Shown here: positions 32,890-44,729 of the stretch, one piece after another
Layout of the letters: every line of letters begins with the position of its first letter
Numbering within the stretch: position 1 is the stretch's first letter
Source: Phyto melanocephala
Taxonomy: Eukaryota > Arthropoda > Insecta > Diptera > Rhinophoridae
Assembly (NCBI GenBank): GCA_941918925.1
Contig: OW799233.1
Span: 119,363,833-119,427,832, forward strand
Direction: 5' to 3'
DNA: 64,000 nucleotides
Position numbers and translations under genes: made by a program
The notes under the pieces: generated by a model
What the model was told of the DNA's origin: nothing
What the model saw: the letters and a program-made list of their open reading frames with translations, nothing else
Database searches by the model: none

Positions 32890-33978
32890 AATTAAAATGA
32901 TATATTCGACCGTGCCAAATCTGATAATACACCTCAGCATCACACAAAAAGGTGTAGTGGCCAAAACATAACTTAGACTAGACTTCAGATTCGTACGTCA
33001 TTTTGAATTCTTATTTCCGACGCCATCTTTGATTTTTAATTTTTACATAGCTTATATTCTGCTAGTCAAGCCCTTTCCTTTGATATCTTCAAAAAACATT
33101 ATCCGACATTTTGTTTAGAACGTTAGCTTGGATTTAAACTTTTTTATAGTTCAAAGTATTCTACTGCACTCCCATTTGATGGCAAAATTTTTGGCATTAT
33201 AGGGGTTAAAGCTGTAATTGCTATATTTGGCCCATATATCCGCTATTTTATATAAGACACCATTTTACATTTGTTTTATAGTTCACTATTTTCCACTGAT
33301 CAAGCCTTTGTTTTGATATTGGTTTTGGTTTGAAGTTCGTACATTTTAAGTTACTATATTTAAACAATGTTTAAATTAATTGTACGCCGTTTTGTTGTGT
33401 CGGTCATCATGGCTTTAACAATTTTTATAGTGTATTTTATTTTTTTATAATACCAAAAAATATTAACAAACGTGTCTATAAAATTTGCTACGGCAGAAAA
33501 ATAATGGTATTTATGGTCAAGGATGCATTTTTTTGCCCATATCTCAAAAAGATCTGTGCAATACATCAGGGCTTCCAAAAGTTGATTTTAATCAACACAC
33601 AGACAGACAAGCAGACGGAAATTGCTTAATCAATTTTTGAGGTCCGAAATGAATATTGTAGAAATTACAAATGGAATGACGAGGCTATATCTGTGGCTTG
33701 GAGCTAAAAGGGCCAATGTCAAAATATTTACTTTTAAGAAAATTGGAATTGAAGTTTACCTTTTATATATGCTTTCATAGTGACATTGGCCAGCATTTTA
33801 TTTATGAAGCTGTTCTGGGTTATGTATGACTTTAACTGTTTTACCATAATGAAAAAGAGGAAGAAAACAAATCTAATGCAATGATTAACTCAAAAGAGCA
33901 AAAAAGTGACATTGTCCCTTTTAGCTCCAAGCCACAGATATATACCCTTGGCATCACAAGTGAAGGATATAAATATGC
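32890..33978 (+). mobile_element. Mini-me-like repeat E, split by a MITE
   Basis: Start ATATTCGACCGTGCCAAATC then TGATAATACACCTCAGC. The middle has the familiar CCATTTTG and CAAGCCTTTGTTTTGATA blocks, and the end has CACAGACAGACAAGCAGACG, GGTCCGAAATGAATATTGTA and GGAATGACGAGGCTATAT. The element then resumes at 33938 with ATATATACCCTTGGCATCAC and AAGTGAAGGATATAAATA. Between these lies a 247-bp inserted MITE. Removing it and one TA restores the terminal sequence seen in the copy at 42.05 kb. Confidence 0.8.
33691..33937. mobile_element. 247-bp MITE inserted in mini-me E
   Basis: Left end CTGTGGCTTGGAGCTAAAAG with GGCCAATGTCA (33691-33721) is inverted at the right end 33907-33937, 30 of 31 identical. 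The flanks read TATAT and ATATAT, compatible with a TA (or ATAT) duplication, as in Tc1/mariner-derived MITEs. The subterminal GGCCAATGTCA also recurs inverted inside at 33781-33791. Non-coding. Confidence 0.85.
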
Positions 33979-36900
33979 TTAAAATTTCTTTTATATAGTG
34001 AAAATGTATCATCAAACTTCTGCAAAGAAAAAATATGTCGAAAAATTTTTTTTGATTAAAAATACATTCCAAAATTTTCAAAAGAAAATAAATTTTGTAA
34101 AAATTATCAACAAATTTTTTTTAAAGATAAAAAAACTCAAAAATTTTTGGAGAATATAAAATGTATCAGTGTTTTTAATAAAAAAAATTTTTATTTTAAA
34201 TTGTAAATTTCAATTTAATAAATTTGAATTGAATATTTATTAAAAACCTAAAGGCAAACCGAAAATCAAAGTTGTACTTTTCTGCTTTGTATATTTTCTC
34301 CGTGTAAAGCGTGTGACTGACACTAAGCCAAAGGACATTGGATGAGAGTGTGTGTTATGCCCTAATGTGCTACATTGTTTTGGCTAAATTTAACAGACAT
34401 AAACAAATAAAAATACACGCTGTTGGATGCCAAGTGTAACGAAAAATGCAAAAAAAAAATAATAATAAAAGCAAATGCAGACAATGTTTAGAATAATAAT
34501 AATAATAAAATTAAAACAAAAACTTATAAAGAAACACATAAAAACACAAAGACCATAGGCCATTCAGAGTTCAACAAAAGGTTGTGTTGGTTGCTTTTTG
34601 TTAAGTGTAAGCAGCGTAGCTGGAGTCAGTTTGTTCTGGTGTAAGCATTTAGGTAATTTGCTCATTTGTCGCTTATTGTCGTTGTTGTTGTTCTTGTAGC
34701 AAATATGTGGGTCTGTTTTTTATCCTGTTGCAGCATACCCAACACAGCAATTTTGAACGTAAGTATATTATATCTTGCCGCTTTCTGCTATGTTTCACCT
34801 TTTTTGGTTTCTGTTGCAAGTAAAAGCCTTTATTCAAGCTGGTTCTCTGCTGTTTCTTTACTCTATGTTTGTCTTTTGTATTAACTTTCAGTTAAAATGT
34901 GTGACTCTTTAGACTTTTTTGTTAAAAGAAATTAAGTATTTTTTTTTTTTATTTTTTACCACATTTAGTACCCGAATGAGTACAAGTACCTGGTTACCGA
35001 TAGCTTTTTTTTTAATATTTACCCGGTATGTTAAGCAGTTTTGTGTGCCAGTAATTGCTTTGCGGTTATGTTGAATTTTTATGTTCCTGTGCTGCTTCTT
35101 TTCAAACTTCCTTTTTTTTGCATACGACCACACATACATTTGCATTTATTACAATAAACCAACCAACAATTTTACTACTTATTACACTCTTTTGTAACAT
35201 TTGTTTTCCTCGTAGTATATGCATACATACATACATACATATACATGTATGCACATGCATATTTCTCGTACCAGAAGGTATGTGACATTATAACAGGCGA
35301 CACTAATACCTGACAAAATGCCATTTTGTATACTATGTACTATGTAAAGTAAGTGAATAAAAGCCAAACTCAAGTCAAGTCAAATGCTACTAAGACTGGC
35401 AGCCATGGCAAGGCAAGGCAAGTAGGCAGTGAACCAGCCATTTTTAAACTACCGAAGTCAGACAATTTAAAATCTTATAGAAAAAAACTTTGTTTGTGTT
35501 AAAATGTTTCCTTAACTACACATAGAAAAATGCATCGGTTGTAATAACCAAAATTGTTGCTAATAGCAATTCTTGTGTGTTGCAAAAAATTTTGTGTAGA
35601 AATTTGTGCTTCAGACAATAAAAATTAAATGACCACAAAAGTAAAATATCTGTTGAAGAAGTGATGTGATTGGCAGTAAATGTGGTTGCCACAGGTAATT
35701 CATTTTATTTCCTTACTAGTGACTTTCAAACTCTTGCGGTGTATTTATCCAGTAAAGGGAGAGAAACCTTGACATCCGAAATAAAGAAATTTATTTTGAG
35801 TTTGTAAGACGAATTTTGTATGAAGATTTAGTTGAGTAAATTTTCAATAAACTCTACAAGTATTATTTTGACATGAAATTCTCTCAGTGTAGCTTTAATT
35901 CCTTACTTCCTTTTTCTGGCATTTTATGAGTCACTTAAGTCATTTGTATATCTACGTGTTTTACCTTGTGTCGTATGTCTTTCAAGAAAATCCGCTAGTT
36001 TTTTTTCAATTTCTGTCTTCTGTCGCATGATTTGTGGTAACGCGCGTATTAAAAGGATTTTTTTTTTCTTTAGTTTTTTGTAGTTCCATTTAGCTTCATT
36101 TAGTTTCAACTGTCGTTTGTGTTATTTTCTAATAAAAAAAAAAGATGGAACAAAAACCGCATACCCACCGAAACAGAACTACAATTCTGCATTTTCTTTT
36201 TACTATTTTTTTTTCGCTTTTGTGCAAAAGCAATTAATTTTTAATTGCAATCTTTTATTTTTAAAGGTATATATGTACATACAAACACACTTAATTCATT
36301 ACAAATGGCGCCATAGATTAACATTCATATGCCATTTAGCCAGCCAACCAAACAGTCAAGCAACCAGGCTGGCAAGTCAAGGAAGCCAAATTATGGGTAT
36401 AGAAAGATAAACTGTGTTTGCACTATAAATTCTAAAACGTACACGTTTAAAAAACACTAATACACCATCAAACCCATACAATGACTCTGTTTCTTGTCCT
36501 GACTCAGCACTAATCACAATTACGCGCAGCGTTTTCACTATTAAAACATTAACTTCTGTGTTACGATGCGTTGTCCTTTGGATGGTGTGTTGGCATGGTG
36601 GTGGTTTATATTAAGGTGACAACCTTAGTTGTGTATGTTGGTATGTTGCTTTTGGCCTGGGGCAGAGTAATTAAGTTAAGGTGTTAAACCTTGGGGATTT
36701 AGTTATCTTTTTATTAGTTTAATTTTTAGCGAGCCATCCACCAATACTATCACTTATTTTAATATAAGCTTAAGCTGGTCCTTATTCTGCTTTAAAGAAA
36801 AATAGATTTGTTCCCCTTAACTACAAAAGGTTTGTTTAAAACATTATTGAACAAAAATCTGCTCAACTCTTTTATACTCCATTTTATTAGCAACAAATTG

Positions 36901-37529
36901 AAATGATTAATATTGTTTTTTATAAAGAGGTGTTATAGAAAACTGTTTAATAATTTTCCATAATTAGCAAATTGAATGACAATTTTATAGAGTCATCGAA
37001 TTTGAAAGAGTCAAGAGCTGTCATTAAATCTTGTTAAAAATCCAGTTTGGTATTCTTTATAGGCACTACTTCTTATATTAAGATATTCGAAACGTAACTA
37101 AAATATTTGGCCGTTTTTCGTCATAATAACTGACTATTTGCGGTGTTGGTTTTTAGCTTTTAATATCACCCCGCTAAAACGTACGACTTTAAGGCAGAAT
37201 ATCAAAATGTTGTAAATCTTAGACTACTGAATCTCGTTTAAGCCATTTTCAATCAGTACTAAATTAAAAGTATCATCGAAAACTTAAAAAAGACAACCTC
37301 TACGTTTAGCAAAACAATTTCGAAATAACCTTGGAATAATACTTTATATTCTGGGGTTTACAGCAAACTTTTTTTCTGAACGTCCATATTTAAATCGTCA
37401 TCCAGAGTAAGTCAAAAAAAACTTTTGCACAAAATTCCACCCAAAACTTATCTTTGATCCATATTAGCCTTTCAAAATAGTTCAGATATTATGTTTTCTA
37501 AATAATTCTGTTCAACTGTTATTTCGGTT
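33979..37529. other. Long non-coding stretch, no gene seen
   Basis: It contains less repeated, moderately complex sequence (34560-36680) with CAACAA/TTGTTG triplets and a CATA-type array at 35220-35243, which looks like single-copy host intergenic or intronic DNA. No ORF here has domain resemblance or exon-like length with splice signals. Confidence 0.5.
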
Positions 37530-38217
37530 AAAATGGACAGCAAAGAAAAACTTGAAAAATTAATTTAATCTTTTAAAAAGAATTCAATATGGCAAAACAT
37601 TAAAAGGTTCACCGTCACACTATTTTAAAAGCCATTCAATCGTACAAGAAAAACTTGGACATTGAAAGAACATCTGCCTCAAATTTCGTAAACGATAATG
37701 GTAGGGCAAAGTATTTGAACATCCCTTTTGAAGAGCACCGAATCATCAATCAGAAAATAAGTTCGTAAAGTTAAATGATCAGATTCGTTTGTGCACAGAA
37801 CAAAAGCTAATGCTGGGCTAAAGTCGTATAAAGTTTAGAAAATTTCAGATCATAATGCGGTAAATAAATTAGAAGTGGAATAATTAGGTAAAATTAAAAT
37901 AAATTAAAGTTGTTATGTGATTGATGATGAATCAAAACTCTCAAGGAAGTTTCTTGTAGAACAAGCTTTTGCAATTGTGGCAAAACAAGCTTATCATTTC
38001 TGACATCAGGCATGATAAACACAGAAATTTATGCTACGGAGTGTATACAAACACAGCTTTTACTTTTTTAAAAATATCATAGAATTGCTTTATATTTCTA
38101 GTGCGATATGCCATCATGTCACTATGGAAAAAATTACCTTAAGTGGTCTTGAAACAATAATGTCATTTTTATACCACCGAAGGCAAATCCACTCAACTGT
38201 TCAAAACTTTGTATAAT
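37530..38217 (+). pseudogene. Tc1-like (IS630/Tc1/mariner superfamily) transposase remnant
   Basis: A second type of cut-and-paste transposase, distinct from the rosa-like ones. In shifting plus frames: VHRHTILKAIQSYKKNLDIE near 37610-37670 (helix-turn-helix part); CYVIDDES near 37915-37940 (first catalytic Asp); QAFAIVAKQAYHF near 37960-38000; LTSGMINTEIYATECIQTQL near 38000-38060; and DMPSCHYGKNYLKW near 38104-38145 (second catalytic Asp), then NNVIFIPPKANPLNCSKL. The last block is where R-P-I-E with the final acidic residue would follow, but the sequence ends there. At least one stop and several frameshifts are present. Terminal inverted repeats were not found. Confidence 0.75.
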
Positions 38218-39518
38218 ATGTATTTGATTAAATTTACTTTTTATATTGAACGATTTAAGTTTTATTTAACTTACTACAAGTATAAGCTTTTTCTGATTCA
38301 CTCTTTATTTATATCTGATGTATTAATACTGCAAATGGGATAGGATATTTGTAGAACATTTAAGGGCATTAAGCATTTGTTTGTAACTCGAAATGTGTTA
38401 GGTTTTGTCAGCGATATAACCATTGTTGCTCATGACAAAGTATATTTATTATCCAGCGAAATTTAAGTTTTAGTTTTTTTTTTATAAAATAATTTCTAAA
38501 TTAATTCTATAAAATGCTTTCAACTTATTATGCCTTAAACCAAACCACAAACTATGTTTTATAAATTGTGTTTAAAAAGTCTATTCAAACATACAAGAGT
38601 CGGCAATTGTTAAATTTTTACTGTTTTTTTTTTTTTTGTTTTGTTTACCATCATTTAAATATTTATTTTCGGCATTTATTTTCACATCATGTTTTTTTTT
38701 ATTTCCAATTAGCTTTTTCGGCAAAACAAAAAAATTTTTTAACCTTAAATCGACTTTTAGCATACATTTCAAGTACTTTGATGTAAATACATACAGTTTA
38801 CATAAAACTACATATTCTACACAGCGATAAGAATTAAATAGTATGGAATGTTTGTTCAAGTACTTTCATCATCATCCACATCGTCAACACATCAGAGTTT
38901 GAAATGCCATAATTTAATCAATCAATCATCAATGCCAAATACTACTTGAACGCAACATAAAATTAAACTTGTTCGATCGTTCTCTCGTTTGTTCTTTCGT
39001 TAATACCACACAAGTCGTCGGATGGATGGATGGATGGATGGATGGGTGGTTGTGGATGTGCGGTATTATCCAAACATTTGCCACCATTAATTCCAACCAC
39101 TTGCCTCATTTATATGTTGGTATTGCTTAAATAGTTAATGTTTCCATGTGTACACATTGCAAATACTATTACAATTTCATTATGTTGTAACGAAAGGTTT
39201 GCACAAGACTCTCTAAACGATAGTTAAGATATACAACAGTGAAGTACTTATTTCCTTACTTCACGTTGTTTGTTTTTGCTTTGGAAAATGAATGAGTGAG
39301 TGCTAAAGGTGCCTTCAGATGAGATATATTTTTTATATGACTTGTCAAATTTTTCACTTACATGTCGTTTGAGCCGTTCGAAATATTGCTTGCGTAAACT
39401 ACATATATAAAATTAATATTAAAAATATTTATTTAAAGCCTGCTCTAATTTTATCTGAATGTGCTTTGACTTAAAAAAACATTTATTAAAGTTTTGTTTT
39501 TTATGAAAATTTATTATA
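38218..39518. other. AT-rich non-coding stretch, no gene seen
   Basis: Contains a (GGAT)n array at 39018-39046. No gene or known repeat recognised. Confidence 0.5.
39018..39046 (+). repeat. (GGAT)n microsatellite
   Basis: About seven GGAT units, then GGGTGG. Confidence 0.9.
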
Positions 39519-40068
39519 AAGGGTCCGCCATTTAACTTTTTTTTTGAAAATGCTATAAAAAAAAGTGTAGCTTCGGCTGTTTGGCACGTAGCGCCATCCC
39601 GTTGAAACCAAATGTTGCCAATATCCTCTTTTTCAATTTTTGTGAACAAAAATTCGTTTAACATGGCCCGAAACGATCGCCATATACTACGGCCACTCCT
39701 TGCTGTTTTTGGAAGAAAAATGGCCCAATTATGCCTCTTGACCAAAATCCGCACCCACCAAACAGTGACTCGTTTTGGGTGTATCGGCTTTTCAATGTAT
39801 GCGTGCGGGTTTACTGTACGCTAAATGCGACAATTTTGCTTGTTTACATATTCGCCAAGACTAAAATGAGCTTCATCTGAAAAGATGATTTTTTTTGGCA
39901 AAATCGGCCAAACTCACAGTATTTCCCAGCGTTGTTCAAGCGTATACACAACCATATTCGCTCAGCGGAAGGATAAAACTAATTATCTGTCAAATCAGAC
40001 ATGAGCTAAGTTTTACCATTCACGAAATAAGCACAAGTTGAAAGGAAAACGTTAGATGGCGGACCCTT
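39519..40068 (-). mobile_element. Rosa-like mariner deletion derivative, copy M3
   Basis: Inverted ends AAGGGTCCGCCAT and ATGGCGGACCCTT are perfect over 13 bp and flanked by TA (39517-39518, 40069-40070). On the minus strand it still encodes pieces of a mariner transposase. First comes the start of the protein (VVYTLEQRWEI), joined directly to the region of the first catalytic Asp (SDEAHF in a shifted frame). NKQNCRI, VRILVKRHNWAIFL, MLNEFLFTKIEKEDIGNIWF and QRDGATCQTAEATL (second catalytic Asp) follow, and the rest is lost. At 550 bp it is a non-autonomous derivative. The copy at 49.4 kb has the same deletion joints, so this form itself was multiplied. Confidence 0.85.
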
Positions 40069-40070
40069 TA

Positions 40071-40744
40071 AAAACCTTCTAAAATCATTTTAATATAACT
40101 TTTAAGTACTAACGGTATAATTCATAAAAACTAAAATAGCTTTATAAGAGGCGCATTTATCAAATTTCCATATAAAATAAGTTTTATAAACTCTTTAAAA
40201 TTTTTATTAATTTTTATAAATAAATCAGTAATACTCTTACATTAAAATTAAAATTTGTATTACAACAAAAGAAAAATGTTTTGTTATTTTTTCCTTGAGT
40301 TCAAACTCAACAAGCGAATCGGTACAGTCGATATTTTTTAGAGCATCGCGGTGGCATATTCAACAAATAAATGAGCTTGTGCAGTCCTCTCGTTGATAAC
40401 ATGAACAAAGTTAAATAAATATAAATGGTTTATAATGCAATTGTCCATGATACGCGCTTACAAGTTATACGCGTATGTTGTACGTTTAATAACTGTCATT
40501 CATTTAATTGAAAATCAATTGATTTTTTGTAAAAATATTCCACTCCTTAAATAAAATTAAATGCGAGCAATTTAAATTAATTAATAATTGTTGTTATTGT
40601 CAATTTAAAGAAGAAATATTTGTACATGAAAACGCTATTTACTTAAATGATTTTGAGTTTTTTTGTTTTAATAAATAACGTTTCATGCAATCTTTTTTTA
40701 AGTTTATCCTTAAAAGTTCTGAAAAATATATTTCAGAACAAATT
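40071..40744. other. AT-rich non-coding stretch, no gene seen
   Basis: Nothing recognisable. Confidence 0.5.
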
Positions 40745-40868
40745 GTCATGTATTATTTTCGCTACTTGTCAATTATTTAGGGATATTAAAGGATGAATCT
40801 ATTTTTGTCATGTATTATTTTCGCTACTTGTCAAGCATTTGGGGATATGAAGGGATGAATCTATTTTT
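40745..40868 (+). repeat. 62-bp tandem duplication
   Basis: Two units beginning GTCATGTATTATTTTCGCTA at 40745 and 40807, with a few differences (ATTATTTAGGGATATTAAAG against GCATTTGGGGATATGAAG). Confidence 0.9.
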
Positions 40869-41004
40869 TTGTATTCTAGCATTTGTTTTTGTCTGTCCAA
40901 GGATGCGAAGTAAACTAGAGATGACATTTATTTACAAGTGCTGTTATTGTACTTCATTAATAAATATAATTTGCTCTTTTTTAAAATGTCGCAATATATA
41001 TATA

Positions 41005-42135
41005 CAAAGGCGTATTTATTCATCAGGTAGACTTGATTCGTCGCTGATTATTTTTTTTTCTTTCAATTGTTTAAAATTTCAGCTATCAAAGTCCATAGAT
41101 AAAAAACAATTTTCTCTCTTCTCTCATTTTCTTCAAGTGTCAAATTTTATATAAAACAAGTAAGAGTGCTATATATGGCCGTGCCGAATCTGATAATACC
41201 CTTCGCCATCATGTACATAAGTGTAATCCCACATAATAGCTTAACCTATATTTCATCTTATACGCCATTTTTCCTAATTATTTCCGACGCCATACTTGAT
41301 TATGAATTTTTTTTTTTTACGTAGTTAACTGTATTCTACTAGTCAAATCCTTTAATTTGATACCCATATTGATGGAGTTAAAAAAATTTTATCCGCCATT
41401 TTGTTTTAGACACCATCTTGGATTTTAAATTTTTTAATAATTTACTGTATTCCACTGGTCAAGCCATTTTATTTGATACCAATATTGAGGGGGTTTTAGA
41501 AGTTACATTAAAAAATACCAGATTTGACCCATATATAACTTTATTTTCCGCCATTTGGTAGTGGCGGCCAACATGAATTTTAATTTTTTTTTATAGTGTT
41601 TATATTGCGCTTATCAATATTGACTTTCTAGATTCTCTAGAAGCTGAAAAAATTTGATTTTTGTTTGTAAATTTTTAGAATATATATTTAAAAAAAATGG
41701 TGCCTATAACTTTACCGATTAGAGCCTACTTTATCCAAAATTTTTTACGAATATCTCTAGAGGCATATTATATCTACAATAGTAGCGTGTTTATTTGCTC
41801 ATATCTCAGAAAGTTATAGGACGATTTTGCTGAATTTTATTAGCGATTCATTTCCGGATATTTCCAAGAGATTGATACCATACACAGATCTGAGGAACAT
41901 ATGGTTGCTTCTAAAAGTTGATTTCAACCAACACACGGACAGACGGTCAGACCTTAATCGACTTCCCTATTCATAAGCTTTCAGAAAATATATACTTTAT
42001 GGGGTCGGAAATGAAAATTGTAAAAATTACAAAAGGAATGGCAAAGCTAAATATACCCTTGTGCACCACAGGTGAAGGGTATAAAAATAAACAAAAATAT
42101 TATTTTCGAACTGCAGCTACCTAATGAATAAAAAT
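41005..42135. mobile_element. hAT-type MITE split by mini-me F
   Basis: Left part 41005-41155 starts CAAAGGCGTATTTATTCATC; right part 42087-42135 ends CTAATGAATAAAAATGCCTT then G. Together they match, in inverted orientation, the intact 208-bp MITE at 63187-63394, including TTTCAGCT and AAACAATTTTCTCTCTT. The interruption is exactly the full-length mini-me-like element. Its own target duplication is degraded. Confidence 0.8.
41156..42086 (+). mobile_element. Mini-me-like repeat F, full length
   Basis: It starts ACAAGTAAGAGTGCTATATA, GGCCGTGCCGAATCTGATAA and TACCCTTCGCCATCATG. The middle holds repeated phrases built from a CGCCATTTT, TTGGATTTTAAATTTTT, TACTGTATTCCACTGGTCAA and TTTGATACC pattern, occurring about three times. 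The 3' module series is CACACGGACAGACGG, AAAATATATACTTTATGGGG, AAAGGAATGGCAAAGC and a terminal hairpin TATACCCTT / AAGGGTATA (42051-42082) followed by A4. It sits in a hAT MITE whose uninterrupted copy is at 63.19 kb, so both ends can be located. Non-coding. Confidence 0.85.
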
Positions 42136-42359
42136 GCCTTGATATAAAAAAATTTTAAAAAAACTTATCTACGAATAGGGATTACCTGGTGAGTAGTTCT
42201 TAATATCCTGGTAGGATTTCACTATGCCAAAGGTGAAGAGCGTAGCATTTTTTGCAGAGATTTAATTAATATATAATTCTAAAAATATGTCATTTTAGTA
42301 GTTATTCTGCCGCAGTGCAAAAGAGTGTGGAAATCTGTTTTATAAATCTCAGATGAAAC

Positions 42360-42476
42360 CTAATAACACAACAATTATGTATGAAACAAAACAGTGATGT
42401 TCGTTAGATGTTCAGTTCTTGTGTACGACGACAAGTCGAGGTTGACGGCTCTTTTGCCACACTATTGCGGACCACC
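42360..42476 (-). mobile_element. Mariner end fragment
   Basis: On the minus strand AAAGGGTGGTCCGCAATAGT, GTGGCAAAAGAGCCGTCAAC and CTCGAC match the interior of the mariner derivative at 4.22 kb (ATAGTGTGGCAAAAGAGCAG, TCAACCTCGACT), preceded here by a mariner-like AAAGGGTGG terminus next to TA. The other end was not found. Confidence 0.55.
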
Positions 42477-44729
42477 CTTTATATTGCTCACAAAAAAAAA
42501 AAAGATTAACCACTTAATTTTTAATTAAAAGACCTTTGAACCAACACTACTAAAAAGTGCACATGTAGTGCAACCACAAGTGTTAAACAGTTTTACAAAA
42601 ACATTTTTTATCATATTTTTTTCTATGTGCACTCGCAAATTAATTAAATTAAAAATACTTATTATTGATATTGTTTAAATTGTGTGTATGTATAAATTGT
42701 GAAAACTGTATGCATGTAATTAAGGTGGCGCTTGAAATTGTTTTATTCTAATTACAGCACTTTGGGTACAACCACCCCAAAAAACTCTTAAGTCGAAGTT
42801 TAAAAGTAAATTAACAAAGTCGACGTTTTATATCAGAGACCTATAACAATTACTTAAAATTTTCATATATATAGATTTTATAAAAAAGAAAACAAAAACT
42901 TTTATGCCATTTACCAAAAGTTCTAAGTAAAGAAAATAGAGTGGATAGCAGGGTTGCTTAAACTTTTTACTAAAAACAAACAAACAAAAAGAGAACAAAA
43001 ATAACACAGAATGAAAAGAGCAATTATAGTATAGTAGTATGGAATTTAATTGAATTGAATAACATCAACGAATGCATTACACAATTGTGAATACAATTTT
43101 CAATTAGTTTTATTAAGGAGTTTCAAGTGTAAAAGTTCAATTTAATGTTTTTATTGTGCACTATAGTATTTGCATTGTTTGTCAACGTTGCTGCTGTTTT
43201 TTGTTAAAACTATTGCTATTATTGCTTTTGCCAAGAGAATTTTTGCTGCAGTTTTTTTTTTTTGCTTTTTCGTTATTAGCTTCATTTGTCGCAATATAAT
43301 TGTGTTTAAAAATATGTGTGTGTGTGTGTTGAGAGAGAGTGAGTGAAATTCGTTTAATTTTTGTTCCTTTTTTCCATTTTTTGCAAATTAATTTAAATGA
43401 AATTCTATTTTTTTTTTGTAGATAAATTTAATGCTAACGAAAAATAAAATCAAGAATTGAAGTCAACCAAACGACTAAAAACTTTGTTGTAATTTAAAAG
43501 TGTTCATTTGAGTTGTCCATACCGTCTCTGTGTATGTCCCTTTAATATTGATACCCCATTTAAAGGTTGTTGACTTTTCAAGGTTGTTGTTTGTTTGTTA
43601 AATGAAAAAAAAATCTTCAATAAAAGATTAATTTCAATTTAACATTTGCAGCAAAGTTTTTGCATTCTATTATCATTACCCTAACCTCTCTTTTTGCCAA
43701 TAATTGACCTAATGGCATTAATTTATTGCCCCGAATAAGTTTCCAACATTTCAAAAGTGTCATAAGTGTTAATAATGAATTTGGTGTGCAAAATATATAA
43801 AAACCAGTTTAAAAACTTAATTTCGTATAAATGTTTATGCTACATTTATTTTTGAATTTAGTGTGTTGAGTTCAATAATTTCGAACAATTTTTTTTGTAT
43901 TGTTTCACTGGCTAAAACTATGAAGTAAGTAAAAATATTTATTTTTGTAATCGCAAACTATAAGTAAATTATTTGAATAATTATTTAAGAAAACTAAAAC
44001 TTAAAAACATAATTAAAATGCTCAATTGATTGAAAAAACTGATTTGCACTTACAAAAAACAGATTATTTATGAGCTTTGTTGTATGACCTTTCCAAAATT
44101 CACTTAATTTGTCCTAGAAAATTTCCTATGTCTCTTAAAATATCTATTGAACAAAAGGATTTGGCGAATGCTAGTAATGGTAGTACATTTTAGATGAACA
44201 TTTTAATTTAGAAAATTTCCGATAAAATTAATTTTTTCGAAAAACCTTTAATGCTTCGATATTTTTAAGACTTCAGAAATGTGTATTTCAAGTATTTTTT
44301 TATACAAAAGATTTTTAATTAATATTTTCTTTAAACTAGAGAAAAAAATTTAAGTAAAATTGGTAACCTAATTTAAAGTCGACAAAATGCTTGTACTATG
44401 ACAAGATGTAACAACTATGGTTTTAAGGCCAGTATTACCTCAACTAAATGTGACACAAAGTTTAAAACCAATGTATGTCAATATCCAACACAGCTAAGGA
44501 ATAAAGAACATTTACCCGGAGTAGTGTACTACATCAGGGTATGACAGACATCTAAACTACAACCCTTAGACTGATAGATTAGCTCACTATATTATACTTA
44601 ATTTAACTGGTATGACACGCCTACTTTTATTTTATTTTATACACTCAAAAAATTATGTCAATAGAATCAACTGGAAAAAAAATTAAGAACCGTTCAAGAA
44701 AATTTCCAAAATGTTAAATTTAAACAAAA
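42477..44729. other. AT-rich non-coding stretch, no gene seen
   Basis: Long T-runs and a GT microsatellite near 43316-43329. The phrase GAGTAGTGTACTACATC near 44519 is a short interrupted palindrome. No gene recognised. Confidence 0.5.

Noticed and set aside
36117..36410. Plus ORF of 97 codons
   Set aside because: Built on T-rich and CAACC-type simple sequence; no protein family resemblance.
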